Assembly (NCBI GenBank): GCA_964058805.1
Contig: CAXKVV010001725.1
Location: 1-27,920, forward strand
Reading direction: 5' to 3'
Length of the DNA stretch: 27,920 nucleotides
Source of the DNA: Schoenoplectus triqueter
Lineage: Eukaryota; Streptophyta; Magnoliopsida; Poales; Cyperaceae
The position numbers and the translations under genes were made by a program. Below the pieces are notes generated by a model, which was not told where the DNA came from, did no database searches, and worked only from the letters and a program-made list of their open reading frames with translations. The stretch's first letter is position 1; every line of letters begins with the position of its first letter. This document shows positions 1 to 9,785 of the stretch, piece after piece.

Positions 1-1
1 G

Positions 2-847
2 CATCAGCCTGATGTCATAGCCTATAACACTGTTGTTGATGGGCTTTGCAAGAAAGGTGTAATTGACAAAGCAATGGATTTTTTAGATGACATGATTTCT
101 AAAGGGCATCAGCCTACTGTCACGACCTATTACACTGTTATAAATGGATTGTGCAAGAAAGGTCAAATGGAGAAGGCTGTATATTTTTTTGGCGACATGA
201 TTTCTAAAGGGCATCAGCCTGATGTAGTGGCGTATAACACTGTTGTTAATGGGCTGTGCAAGAAAGGTGTAGTTGAGAAGGCTATAAATTTTCTAGATGA
301 CATGAAATCTGAAGGGCATCAGCCTAATGTCGCGACCTATAACACTGTTATAAATGCATTGTGCAAGAAAAGTCAAATGGAGAAGGCTGTGTGTTTTTTT
401 GGTGAAATGATTTCTAAAGGGCATGAGCCTGATGTTGTGACCTATAACACTATTATTGTTGGGCTGTGCAAGAAAGGTGACACTGTGAAGGCAAGAGATT
501 TTCTAGATGACATGATTTCTAAAGGGCATCAGCCTGGTGTGATGACCTATAATGCATTTATAAATGGGTTATTCAAGAAAGGTGAAATGGAGAAGGTTGT
601 GTATTTTTTTGAAGAGATGATTTCTAAAGGGCATCAACTTGATGATGTGACCTATAGTACTCTTATAGATGGGCTGTGCAAGAAAGGTGACATTGTGAAG
701 GCATTGAAATTTGCAAATGATGTTATTTCTAAAGGGCATCAGCTTGATGTCATGACCTGTAGCTGTCTTATAAATTGGATGTTCAAGAAAGGTCAAATTA
801 AAATGGCAAGAAACTTTATACAGAATTTGAATTCTGAAGGACCTTAG
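2..847 (+). CDS. PPR-1: RFL-like P-class PPR protein, 5' partial
   Basis: The frame is open from the first full codon at base 2 to TAG at 845-847, giving 281 residues of back-to-back 35-residue PPR motifs (about eight). The start lies outside the window; the ATG at 74 is an internal Met. Each motif carries the family signature TYN..I.GLCKKG and MISKGHQPD. P-class PPR proteins bind single-stranded organelle RNA, one motif per base; the RFL subgroup acts in mitochondria, but location cannot be judged here without the N-terminus. The motifs alternate between two types, one with DFLDDM and one with MEKAVYFFGDM, so the real repeat unit here is about 70 residues. The last motif is cut by a stop right after SEGP, and decayed PPR sequence continues downstream in another frame, so the protein is shortened compared with its ancestor. 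It may be a working truncated protein or a pseudogene. Confidence 0.85.
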   Translation, partial: HQPDVIAYNTVVDGLCKKGVIDKAMDFLDDMISKGHQPTVTTYYTVINGLCKKGQMEKAVYFFGDMISKGHQPDVVAYNTVVNGLCKKGVVEKAINFLDDMKSEGHQPNVATYNTVINALCKKSQMEKAVCFFGEMISKGHEPDVVTYNTIIVGLCKKGDTVKARDFLDDMISKGHQPGVMTYNAFINGLFKKGEMEKVVYFFEEMISKGHQLDDVTYSTLIDGLCKKGDIVKALKFANDVISKGHQLDVMTCSCLINWMFKKGQIKMARNFIQNLNSEGP

Positions 848-1345
848 CAGATATTTTGACCTATAAAACTCCTAGGGTGTGCATGAAAGGTGAAATTAAG
901 AAGGAAATGGTTTTTCTACATGATATGTTTTCTTTCAGGCATATCATGATCTATTCTTTTAGATAGGTGAAATCGAGAAGGTAATGAATTATCTAAATCA
1001 TATGCTAAGGAAAGGTGTAACAACCTGTTCTTTCACATGCCATAGTGTAATAAACAGATATTGCACGCTATGCTACTTGAATCGAGCGCCTTTTTCCGGT
1101 GTGTTGGAGATCTGTGCAAGATGAAATACATACTGAACACTGTCAGGTTCACTTATGAAAAATTGTGAAAGCAAGGAAGCTCGTAAGTTCTTGATTTGAT
1201 GATTAAGAGAGGTCTGAAGTCAGATATCATTTCATATAGAAGTTTTCTTCTTGGCTGTGCAACTGATGTCACTGATGGTGTGAAAAATGCACAAATGATG
1301 AGTTATGTCCTTGGTGATGCAATGAAGCAAGAAGTGTTGTGACTT
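848..1345 (+). pseudogene. Decayed C-terminal PPR repeats of PPR-1
   Basis: After the PPR-1 stop, frame 1 from about 850 still reads DILTYKTPRVCMKGEIKKEM, a damaged PPR motif, up to a stop near 966. Another motif trace (GEIEKVMNYLNHM) follows at about 967-1010. From about 1180 the text LDLMIKRGLKSDIISYRSF followed by LGCATD can be read. That stretch matches the block downstream of PPR-3 (about 12990-13065), so it was part of the duplicated unit. Frameshifts and stops make a product unlikely. Confidence 0.7.
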
Positions 1346-1479
1346 GTAACCTTATTTTAATCACTCGCATCTATCTGATATTAGACATTCTTTTATAAAT
1401 GCTACATGTTTATATTCCGAGGTGACAATTGGAAAAAAAAGATTGTGATGGAACTACCATTTTGGAGGGTGTTTTTATT

Positions 1480-1860
1480 TTTGTTTACTTGTAGTTGATA
1501 TTTTAGGAACATTATTTTCTTGATTAGTAATAGATTTGACTGGGCAAGTTTGTGCCAACTAGCTTAAATTAGGCTACTGCATGTAATCAGCGGCTTGTAC
1601 AGTAATTAATCACTGAATCTGTATAATCTAGTTTACTAATCTGGCACTGTTGATCTTGATGAAATTTTAATATAGAATTTTCATAATTTGTATAGTTTAG
1701 ATCTCGTTGCAATTAAAATAGCAGCGACGCCAAGAAAGGTGATTCCGGAATTTCAGTTCCAAATTGGATCTGTTTTCATTATGCAAAGAAAATTGAAGAA
1801 TTTGAAAATTTAGATCTATTGCGCAGTAGGGTTATGAAACAGCTTTAGTATATTTGATTA
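1480..1860 (+). repeat. PPR 3'-flank module, copy 1
   Basis: Non-coding block shared by all three PPR copies. Landmarks are GCCAACTAGCTTAAATTA near 1555, a CTAGTTTACTAATCTGGCAC-like segment near 1630, and GCAATTAAAATAGCAGCGA near 1710. The same landmarks in the same order recur at about 8195-8395 and, in part, about 13205-13330. It marks the duplicated unit and probably includes the ancestral 3' UTR and downstream DNA. Confidence 0.75.
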
Positions 1861-2165
1861 CATATTTTTAGAATAGTAATTAGACTATACTTTTATAACT
1901 ATATGTTTTTTAGAATGGTGCTTAAATTAATTAGACTATACTTTTATATTTGTAATATTATACGTTATATTTCCCTTCCAATTTTTTCTTCGTAAAATTA
2001 TTTACATGGAAAACAGTTTTTCAAAATTATTCTAACAAATGAACATCTGAAGAAAATTCTTGTCAAAATAACAAAATTCCAGATCATTTTATTTGCCAAA
2101 ACTCCTGACACCATCTTAATATTTCTCAAATTGTTGTGCAGCCACATTTCTTACACTAGTTCTCT
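1861..2165. other. AT-rich intergenic sequence
   Basis: No open frame or RNA gene is visible. One short direct repeat, AATTAGACTATACTTTTATA, occurs near 1879 and again near 1931. Confidence 0.5.
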
Positions 2166-2171
2166 TGGTAA

Positions 2172-2525
2172 GTTTGGATAATACAAATAATAGTGTAAGA
2201 ATAAAAGAATTGAGAATAGTAAAAAAAAATAAGAATAAAGAAATTGAGAATAGTAAAAAAAATTAATGAATTTTAAGTTAGAGTTAAGATAGTGAAAAGA
2301 TGAAGTTATTCTGAAGGAAAGAAATGTTATTTAAATTGTATGTTAAGAATGGTAACTATTCTAAATAGTGAAAATAACAATAGCAATTATTCTAATCTTT
2401 ACACAAAATAACAAAATAATGATTATTCTCACTATTATAAAATGATAATTTTATATTTAAATCATCAGTTACTATTCTAATTTTCAGAATAGAAAGCTAT
2501 TCTCTGTTCCTTCAAATCCAAACAT
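2172..2525. mobile_element. Candidate MITE upstream of PPR-2
   Basis: A roughly 350-base AT-rich block bounded by GTTTGGAT near 2174 and ATCCAAAC near 2515, a short inverted terminal match. It contains an imperfect direct repeat of AGAATAAAGAAATTGAGAATAG at about 2199 and 2232 and many GAATAGT/ACTATTC motifs, like those in the ends of the Harbinger-like element at 4766-6272. No clear target-site duplication was found, so the call is weak. Confidence 0.35.
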
Positions 2526-2539
2526 ATTGCACTCGGATT

Positions 2540-2777
2540 CGGAGGAACGGCCGAACGGGCAGCGATGATTAAAGCTTGAAATAATCCAAACCGTTCCAGT
2601 ATATTCAACGGTCAAGATTGAATATTCTGCGACTCTGCACAGTGCACCGCCACCGCTCTAAATTGTACAACAACACACTTCGTCTTCCACGGCTCCACCC
2701 GGTCTCCCCTCACTTCGCCAACTTCTCGGCGAAATATCCTCAATTTCTCCCTTTGCTTTCTGCTGAGATTCAAGAGG
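2540..2777 (+). promoter_or_regulatory. 5'-flank module of PPR-2 (likely promoter/leader)
   Basis: This stretch aligns with the 5' flank of PPR-3. A 23-base block beginning GATGATTAAAGC is identical at 2564-2586 and 10294-10316, and similar sequence (CCGTTC, ATTCAACGGTCAAGATTGAAT against ATTTAACGATCGAGATTAAAT) follows in both. Conservation of the 5' flank between copies suggests it was duplicated with the gene and may hold the core promoter and leader. I see no unambiguous TATA box. Confidence 0.5.
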
Positions 2778-3840
2778 ATGGCGTGCGCGTTATCTCTTGC
2801 CCCCTTATCTTCACTTTCACCTTCAGTCTTCAATTCTCAATCTCAATCTCCATCCCCATTGCTTTCTCGTCGAGGTCTCCGCTTTGTCTGCTGCGCCTTC
2901 CCCCCAAAAGCCACGTCAGCCGCATCGGAAGATGTCGAAGCCAGATGCCATTTCTAACCAAGAGGCGCTTCGCCGATTCGACCAGCTGTTGGCTGCTCGC
3001 AACCCTCCATCCTCCATCCTTCAATTCAACCAGCTCTTCAGTTCCTTGTCTGGCAACAAGACCTCCAGTAACACTGTTTTCCCTCTTCATCCGCTTAGCC
3101 CAAGCTGAAGGAATCGGTCCTGGTGACTGTACCTACGGGATATTGATGGAACATTGTGTGCGAATGAATAAGGTAAGGCTGTTGTTCGGCTTTTGGGGCC
3201 AGTTTCTTAAAGAGGGTCGTCGAGCTAATACTCTGCTCTTCAGTCCGATGCTCAAGTGCCTCTGTCAGGAAGACGGGATCCTTGAGGCCGCAACCATCAT
3301 GCTCGACAAAATGCCTAAACTAGGATGTGTACCAGATGTGTTCTCATATAACATTCTCATAGAACTGTGCAAGAAAGGTGAAATTAAGAAGGCAATGAAT
3401 TTTCTAAATGACATGATTTCCAACGGACATCTGCCTAATGTGGTGACCTATAGCATTCTTATAAATAGGCTGTGCAAGAAAGGGGAGATTGAGAAGGCAG
3501 TGGATATTCTGAATGACATGATTTCTAAAGGGCTTCAGACTAATATCGTGACTTACAACACTCTTGTTGATGGACTGTGCAAGAAAAGTGAGGTTCAGAA
3601 GGCGATGAATTTTCTAGATGACATGATTTCTCAAGGGCATCAGCCTGATGTTATCACCTATAGGCTATAGCGCTCTTTTAAATGGGCTGTGCAAGAAGGG
3701 TGAAACTGAGAAGGCAGCGGAGTTAATGGATGTGATGATTTCTAAAGGGCATCAACCTAATGAGGTGACCTATACCACTATTGTAGATGGACTGTGCAAG
3801 ATAGATGAAATTGAGAAGGCAATGAATTATGTAAATGATA

Positions 3841-4309
3841 TCTATACTATTATATAAAGCATCTAAGAATTGGAGGGTCCATTTTTTGTCATGGTAAATT
3901 TTTATTATACCCATTTTATCCCTAAATTAAACGGATAATATTTATTGTTGGTTGATCGAACGTATGTGATTGCGTCCATTGATTCTCTCTTTCTCTCCAT
4001 TTCTTTCCCTCATATACAATTATTTCCATATTTTTTATTTTTTTATTTAGCAACCTTGTGCATATTTGGTAAGAAATTAATGGTGATAATATATGTTAGA
4101 ATAATTTACTTTTCTTGCCATAAAAATCATAAATCATTAACTCATATTGTGCAAAAATCTCATCCAAGATTAAATATAGTCTTTATTATATATTTTCTCT
4201 AATTTGGTGAATTTATAATTTAATACTAGATAAATATGAATTTTTTTATCTTATAATATTTTAATATTTAAATAAAAAATTCTGCTGCAACGCGCGGGTA
4301 TATAGCTAG
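3841..4309 (+). mobile_element. Non-autonomous Helitron inserted in PPR-2
   Basis: The 469-base element starts TCTATACTATTATATAAAG and ends GCGCGGGTATATAGCTAG, the 5' TC and 3' CTAG ends typical of plant Helitrons. It lies between A (3840) and T (4310), the AT target these elements use, with no target-site duplication. Removing it rejoins GTAAATGATA to TGATTTCTAAAGGG, which reads VNDMISKG, the normal PPR sequence; the same join is seen uninterrupted in PPR-3 near 11757. A weak stem (CTGC with GCGG) lies just before the 3' end. It has no open frame for a Rep/helicase, so it must be moved in trans. Confidence 0.9.
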
Positions 4310-4765
4310 TGATTTCTAAAGGGTATCAGCCTGATATCGTCACCCACAACATTCTTTTAAATGTGTTGTGCAAGAATGAGAAAGCAACGGATCTTCTAAA
4401 TGACATAATTTCTAAAGGGCATCAGCCGGATGTCATCACCTATAACACTCTTGTAGATGGACTATGCAAGAAAGGGGAGATTGACAACTATGAATATTCT
4501 AGATGATATGCTTTCTAAAGGGCATGAGCCTAATGTCGTGACCTATAGCACTATTGTAGATGGGCCGTGGAAGAAAGGCAAAATTAATAAGGCAATAAAT
4601 ATGTAAACGATATGATTTCTAAAGGGCATCAGCCTAATGTCGTCACATATAACACTCTTATTGCTGGGCTGTGCAAGAACTATGAAATTGAGTAGGCAAT
4701 GGATTTACTAGATGGCATGATTTTGCTGGGGCATCAGCCTGATGTCGTGACCTACAGTACTTTTA

Positions 4766-6272
4766 GGGTCCGTTTGGCAAATCAAAGAATAAATTTAGAA
4801 AAGTGATAATTTTGGAAGAGTGATAAAATAATATTTTTTTTGGAAGAGTGGTATTCTTGACTATTCGGAAGAGCGAAAATATTGTTTGACAGTTGTTACT
4901 CAGAATAGTTAAAATATGAATAATTATGATATTAATGATGATGATAATAATAATAATAGTAAAATAATAATCATAATAGTAACATAATAATAATAATAAT
5001 AAAGTAATAAAAAATAATCATAATAAATAATAATATTATAATAGTAATATAATAAAAATATAAACATAATCATAATATAGTAATATATTAATAAAAAATT
5101 ATAATTACAATCATAATTATAATAATATCATAATAATAAGTAATCATAATTTTAATAATATAATAATCATAATCATAATCATGATAATAATAATTATAGT
5201 CATAATCATAATAATATAACCATAATCATAATAATATAATAATAAAAATATAATCATAATCATAAAAATAATTATAATTATAATAATATAATAATAAATT
5301 AATCATAACTATAATCAACATATAATAATATAATACAACATAATAAAATAATAATAAAGTAAAAAAAATAATCATAATAAATAATAATATTATAATAGTA
5401 ATATAATAAAAATATAAACATAATTATAATATAGTAATATTATAATTACAATCATAATTATAATAATATAATAATAATAAGTAATCATAATTTTAATAAT
5501 ATAATCATAATCATAATCATGATAATAATAATTATAGTCATAATCATAATAATATAATAATTAAAATATAATCATAATCATAAAAATAATTATAAATAAT
5601 TATAATTATAATAATATAATAATAAATTAATCATCACTATAATCAACATATAATAATATAATATAATATAATATAATATAATATAATATAATATAATATA
5701 ATATAATATAATATAATAATAATAAGTAATAATAATCATAATCATAATCATCATAATATAATAATATAATAATATAATAATAAATAATCTTGATCATAAT
5801 AATATAATAATAAAATAATTATATTTATATTCATAATATAATAATATAATATTAAAATTATATTTATAATAATAACAATAATGATAGTAATAAAATTATA
5901 TTAGGTAACGATAATATAGTAATAATAATGATAATAATAATTTAATAATAATATAATGATAATAATAATAATAATAAATAATAAATAATAATCATAATAT
6001 TAATATAATAATAAATTATAATCATTAATATATTATAATAATATAATAATTCTAAATCATAATCATAATCATAATAATATAATATAATATAATCAAACAA
6101 TAATCGCTATTCCGACGAGAGCTAATCCGATATTCCACTTATAAGTTGGTATACCGGATTAGCATTATTCCGCACTCTTCTACTTAGTCTAAAATTCGTT
6201 TGGCAAATTAATTAATCGGAATAGCTATTCTATTTTAACTTTTTGCTATTCCATTGAGTGTCAAACACTCCC
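4766..6272. mobile_element. PIF/Harbinger-like non-autonomous element in PPR-2
   Basis: Ends are GGGTCCGTTTGGCAAATC (left) and the inverse of GGGAGTGTTTGACACTCA (right), an imperfect terminal inverted repeat sharing GGG...GTTTG.CA. It is flanked by the 3-base direct repeat TTA (4763-4765 and 6273-6275), the TWA target duplication of the PIF/Harbinger superfamily. Removing the element plus one TTA restores VTYSTFIDGLC, a normal PPR reading. The interior has no transposase; it is mostly an AT-only simple-repeat region of about 1.17 kb. Confidence 0.8.
4920..6095. repeat. Long AT-only simple-repeat expansion (TAA/CATAAT type)
   Basis: About 1.17 kb composed almost wholly of ATA, TAATA and CATAAT words, with nearly no G. 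It includes a pure TATAA-type pentamer run at about 5640-5717. A segment beginning AAAATAATCA near 5011 recurs near 5365, so a block of about 250 bases was itself duplicated. It lies inside the Harbinger-like element. Confidence 0.85.
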
Positions 6273-6475
6273 TTATTGATGGACTGTGCAAAAATGATAA
6301 ATTTCAGAAGGCAACAAGTATTCTAGAAGAAATGATTAAAGGTCTTTAGCCTGATGTTGTGACATATAACACTATTATTGATGGGTTGTTCAAGAAAAAT
6401 GAAATTCACAAGGCAATGAATTTGCTAGATGACGTGATTTCTAAAGGGCATTAGTCTAATGTCGTGACTTATAAC

Positions 6476-7425
6476 TAGAGGTTTAAAAAAACCCGACGGA
6501 TAGATCCGCTTCGTGCAAACTTGCGACTCTCATCCGTTTCGGACTGTCTTGGGTAGACCCATATCCGTTAATGGTCCGGTCGTAGTAAGGGCCGGGTATA
6601 AAAATTTTGAAAACAGAACCATCTCACCCGTTATCCACTCTCACCCGCCCCGCTCTCACTCGTGACCCTTGCTCACCCGCCCCGCTCTCACCCGCTACCC
6701 ATATTCGGCCGGGTAAACCCGTGAAGCCCGGACGGGTGACCCGTGATACCCGGACCTGATACCCGTTAGACCCAGTCACCCAGACGGCCAGACTCCATAC
6801 CCTTGTCAGATAACATTACAACAATTTGAAAATACTTAGATGAACCATTATAATAGTTGAGTGTAACGTTGTAACGCTTAATGAAGTGTTTTGATCAAGT
6901 TTGACTGCATTGACTTACTATCTGACAAGGTGTTATCACCACAGAAACGTTATAACGTTTCTGTGTAACGTTGTAATGGTTGAGTGTTATCACCAATGAA
7001 GCGTTATAATATTTTGATCTAGTTTGACTGTATTGTATAAAACGTTATAACGGTTTAGGAACTGTTATAACGGTTCACTGCTGGACCCGAAAACTCAAAT
7101 GGAATAATGAACTTTATTTCAAATCAAACCCACTTTGTTTCAAATCCAACCCACTTTATTTCAAATTAATTAGACTTTAATTCAAATTTAATCAAAATAA
7201 TATCAGAAAAAAATCCGAAAAAAATTAAAAAAATCCAAATTAATATCTGTAAGTACCCACCTTCATTTTGATCCAAAATCACACCATATGTTCAATCTTT
7301 CTCTTTCTTTCTAAGCTCTCATTCTCAATTTCTAATATACTTAATTTTTCATAATTTCATTTAAAAATAAAAAAAATTATTCTAGATTATTATTCCAATT
7401 AAAAAATAGTTCTGGGTTGATGGAT
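6476..7425. mobile_element. hAT-like element or remnant in PPR-2
   Basis: PPR sequence ends at CTTATAAC (6468-6475). Foreign DNA starts TAGAGGTTTAAAAAAACCCG, like the left end of plant hAT elements, and is followed over about 320 bases by many ACCCG/CGGGT words, the usual sub-terminal transposase-binding motif of hATs. PPR sequence returns near 7426 with TTTGTAAC, a 6 of 8 match to the left flank that could be a worn 8-base target duplication. I cannot see a matching right terminal repeat, so the right end is uncertain and may be truncated. There is no transposase frame. Confidence 0.55.
6940..6965. repeat. 26-base perfect palindrome
   Basis: The sequence is perfectly self-complementary around the centre TTATAA, with the core GAAACGTTATAACGTTTC. 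It lies in a zone of repeated AACGTTATAACG words (also near 7040 and 7065). A 12-base inverted pair, CCTTGTCAGATA at about 6801 and TATCTGACAAGG at about 6919, lies just to its left. Confidence 0.9.
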
Positions 7426-7990
7426 TTTGTAACACTCTTATTGATGGATTTTGTAAGAATGGTGTAATTAAAATGGCAATGAGCATCAGCCTGATATCGT
7501 GACTTTAAAGGGCATCTGTCTGTTGTTGTGACCTACAACACCCTTATTTGTGGGCTGTGCAAGAAGGGTAAAACTAAGAAGGCAGTGGAGTTGCTTGATG
7601 AGATGATTTCTAAAGGGCATCTGCCTGATGTTGTGACCTACAACACCCTTATTGATGGGCTGTTCAAGAAAGGTAAAACTAAAAAGGCATTGAACATTCT
7701 GAGTGACATGATATCTAAAGGGCATCAGCCCGATGTCGTGACCTGTAACACACTTATTGATGGACTGTGCAAGAAATATGAATTTCCGAAAGCAATGAGT
7801 ATTCTAGAAGAAATGATTCTGAAAGGGCATCAGCCTGATATCATAAACAGTACCCTTATTGACGGGCTGTGCAAGAAAGTTTAAATTAAAAAGGCCATGA
7901 AATTTGAAGATAACTTGATTTCTAAACGGCATTAGCCTGATACGTTACCCTATAGTTGTCTTATAAATGAGATGTTTTCAACTTCTATAG

Positions 7991-8530
7991 GTGCCAGTTG
8001 ATATTTTCAACTTCTATTGGGATTGCATTTCCTTTTTCTTGCTGAATAACTTCCTTTTGATATCCAGTATAGTTTTATTGGTCTGATTTGCTATACTGGG
8101 TTTTTACATAATTCTGCTTCTCAGCAAAAATAAGTTTTACAAGAGTAATAGATCTGATGATTCAGGTATGTGCTAATCAGTATATCTTCACTTTGAGCCA
8201 ACTAGCTTAAATTATAGTACTGCAAGTGGTTTGTAATGATTTATTTTTTATCCATTGGGGCAGTCTTTATTATCTAGTTTGTTAATCCGCTCACTCTTGA
8301 TCTTGCTGAAATTGTACTATATGATTTTTGTAATTTGTAATATATGGTTATATCTTGTGGTAATTAAATTAGCAGCAATTCTAGGCAAGTGATTCCAGTT
8401 CTGAACTGGATCTGCTGTTTGCTACCCATATACCTGTTGTTATTTCATGTGTATCAGTCTATCAGATGTTGGAGTGATCTCAGTCTATCAGATGTTGGAG
8501 TGATCTCAGTCTATCAGTCGGTATTTTTTT
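7991..8530 (+). repeat. PPR 3'-flank module, copy 2
   Basis: Non-coding block homologous to 1480-1860 and 13205-13420. Shared landmarks are GAGCCAACTAGCTTAAATTA near 8195, TCTAGTTTGTTAATCCGCTCACT near 8275, and TAATTAAATTAGCAGCA near 8362. It continues into GATCTGCTGTTTGC.ACCC, also found after PPR-3 near 13350. The open frame at 8389-8739 inside it is not coding. Confidence 0.75.
8455..8516. repeat. 26-base tandem repeat
   Basis: The unit starting CAGTCTATCAGATG occurs at 8455 and 8481 and in part at 8507. The matching place after PPR-3 (about 13388-13412) has a single related unit, so the duplication happened after the copies separated. Confidence 0.85.
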
Positions 8531-8599
8531 TTTGTATAGTAGCATGTTTTTTAATTTTTACCATATTTTTATATTATTTTATTTGCTTATACCTTAAAC

Positions 8600-9519
8600 A
8601 GCTTGGCCAATTGATTCTGGAGGTGAAAGTTGGATTTATCTTTCAAGATGTAATTTCGACACTAAATTCATGTCGCAATGGTCGAGGATCTCATTACGTG
8701 ATGCAGCAGCCAACCTTCTTACAATTATGCCTCATCTGAGAAATCATGAGCATCTACACATAGTATCTAAGGCTGAACATGTTTTATTCTCGGAAGGGAT
8801 CGATAGAATTATATGGCGATGAGGCTCTACGGGTCTACTCTGCACAATCTATTTATCATGTTTTATCTACCACAGGTAAGACAAAATTCAGGTTTCGCTG
8901 GATATGGAGCACGAAGGCTACTGCTACAGTCAAAACTCTTTGTTGTGCTACTGCTTAAAGATAAATTACTGACAAGAGATGTCCTGGCCAAATGCTATAT
9001 CGCAAGCAATGGAGAATGTGTTAAGTGCTCAAACTGCCCAAACGAGTCTGTTGTGCATCTCTTCTTCCTCTTCCCCTATGCAGTTCTTTGCTGGCTGCCA
9101 GGACCAGATGTCATGTGCTATATATGCTCCAATTCAGATGTTGAGGCTGTCGTCGCACTTTCAAGGGCAGTGATACCACCGGATAAATGTAAAACTTGGA
9201 GCACTGCATCCTTAGTTGGGTGCCGGGCATTATGAAGAGAACGTAACATGAGGATCTTTCAACACCGCGCTACTTCTGCAACAATACTAGTGGACAGGAC
9301 TGTGCAGGATGTACAGCTATGGTTGAAACACTGCTAGAAGCTTGTTCGAAGTGGAAACAACTATGTTTTTGTATTTGGTTTCTTAGGAACACGGACTAGG
9401 ACTATTAGTAGTGTAAAAATTGAGGTTGTATTGTGTGGGTCTATTGATCCATGTTTTCATGATGTTCAACTGATGTACTGTGTTGGCAGCCTCTGTCAAC
9501 CTTCAAAAGAAAAAAAAAG
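8600..9519 (+). pseudogene. LINE-type retrotransposon 3' remnant (zf-RVT region)
   Basis: Three frames together spell the C-terminal end of a plant LINE ORF2. SLRDAAANLL is near 8675, VYSAQSIYHVLSTTGKTKFRFRWIW near 8830-8905, KDKLLTRDVLAK near 8960, a Cys-rich stretch C..CSNCPNESVVHLFF near 9015-9075, and RERNMRIFQHRATSA near 9235. These are the hallmarks of the zf-RVT domain that follows reverse transcriptase. Frameshifts near 8815 and 8935 and a TGA at about 9233, where the family has Trp, disable it. The tail ends in an A-rich tract (about 9507-9518), as expected of a LINE 3' end. The reverse transcriptase itself is missing, consistent with 5' truncation. Confidence 0.75.
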
Positions 9520-9785
9520 CATCAACTATTTCTTTACGAGTCTATTCTTATAAATGGAAAGTGCATCAAATTTAATATATATAATTTGAGACTTTGAGTA
9601 ATTACAAGTAAAAACATACCTACTCTAACGGGTGGACTCTTATATTTCTAATAAACACTATTTTATAATTTCACTAACATGAGTTTCAGCTTTTTTATAA
9701 CCACCACAAACCAAAAGAAGACTCACTATAACATGAAATGGATAAAACAATTTGAAGCTAAAAATAGACTGGTAATTGCATCCGT
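9520..9785. other. Intergenic AT-rich sequence
   Basis: No gene or repeat structure is evident between the LINE tail and the fold-back element. Confidence 0.5.

Larger units (their letters stand above)
2778..7990 (+). pseudogene. PPR-2: RFL-like PPR pseudogene split by three transposons
   Basis: The ATG at 2778 (MACALSLAPLSSLSPS) matches the start of PPR-3 (MACAFAPAPLSSLAPS). The frame is then lost twice: the KPDAISNQEALRRF segment is in a second frame, and a two-base loss near 3078 (CTGTTTTCCC against CTGTCTTTTCCC in PPR-3) moves the PPR array into a third. A 7-base duplication (CTATAGG/CTATAGC, about 3660-3673) shifts it again. The array resumes after a Helitron (4310), after a Harbinger-like element (6273) and after a hAT-like element (~7426). 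It runs through several stops (for example TAA at 7882-7884, where Glu is expected) to about 7990, where CLINEMF matches CLINWMF of PPR-1. Several motifs have been lost, for instance at 7476-7510. Without the insertions the gene would resemble PPR-3. No functional protein is expected. Confidence 0.85.

Noticed and set aside
4920..6095. Matrix-attachment region or replication origin
   Set aside because: AT richness alone is not evidence; the block is a simple-repeat expansion within a transposon.
8389..8739. Open frame of 116 codons
   Set aside because: It spans the PPR 3'-flank module, a 26-base tandem repeat and the start of a LINE remnant, with hydrophobic chance composition.
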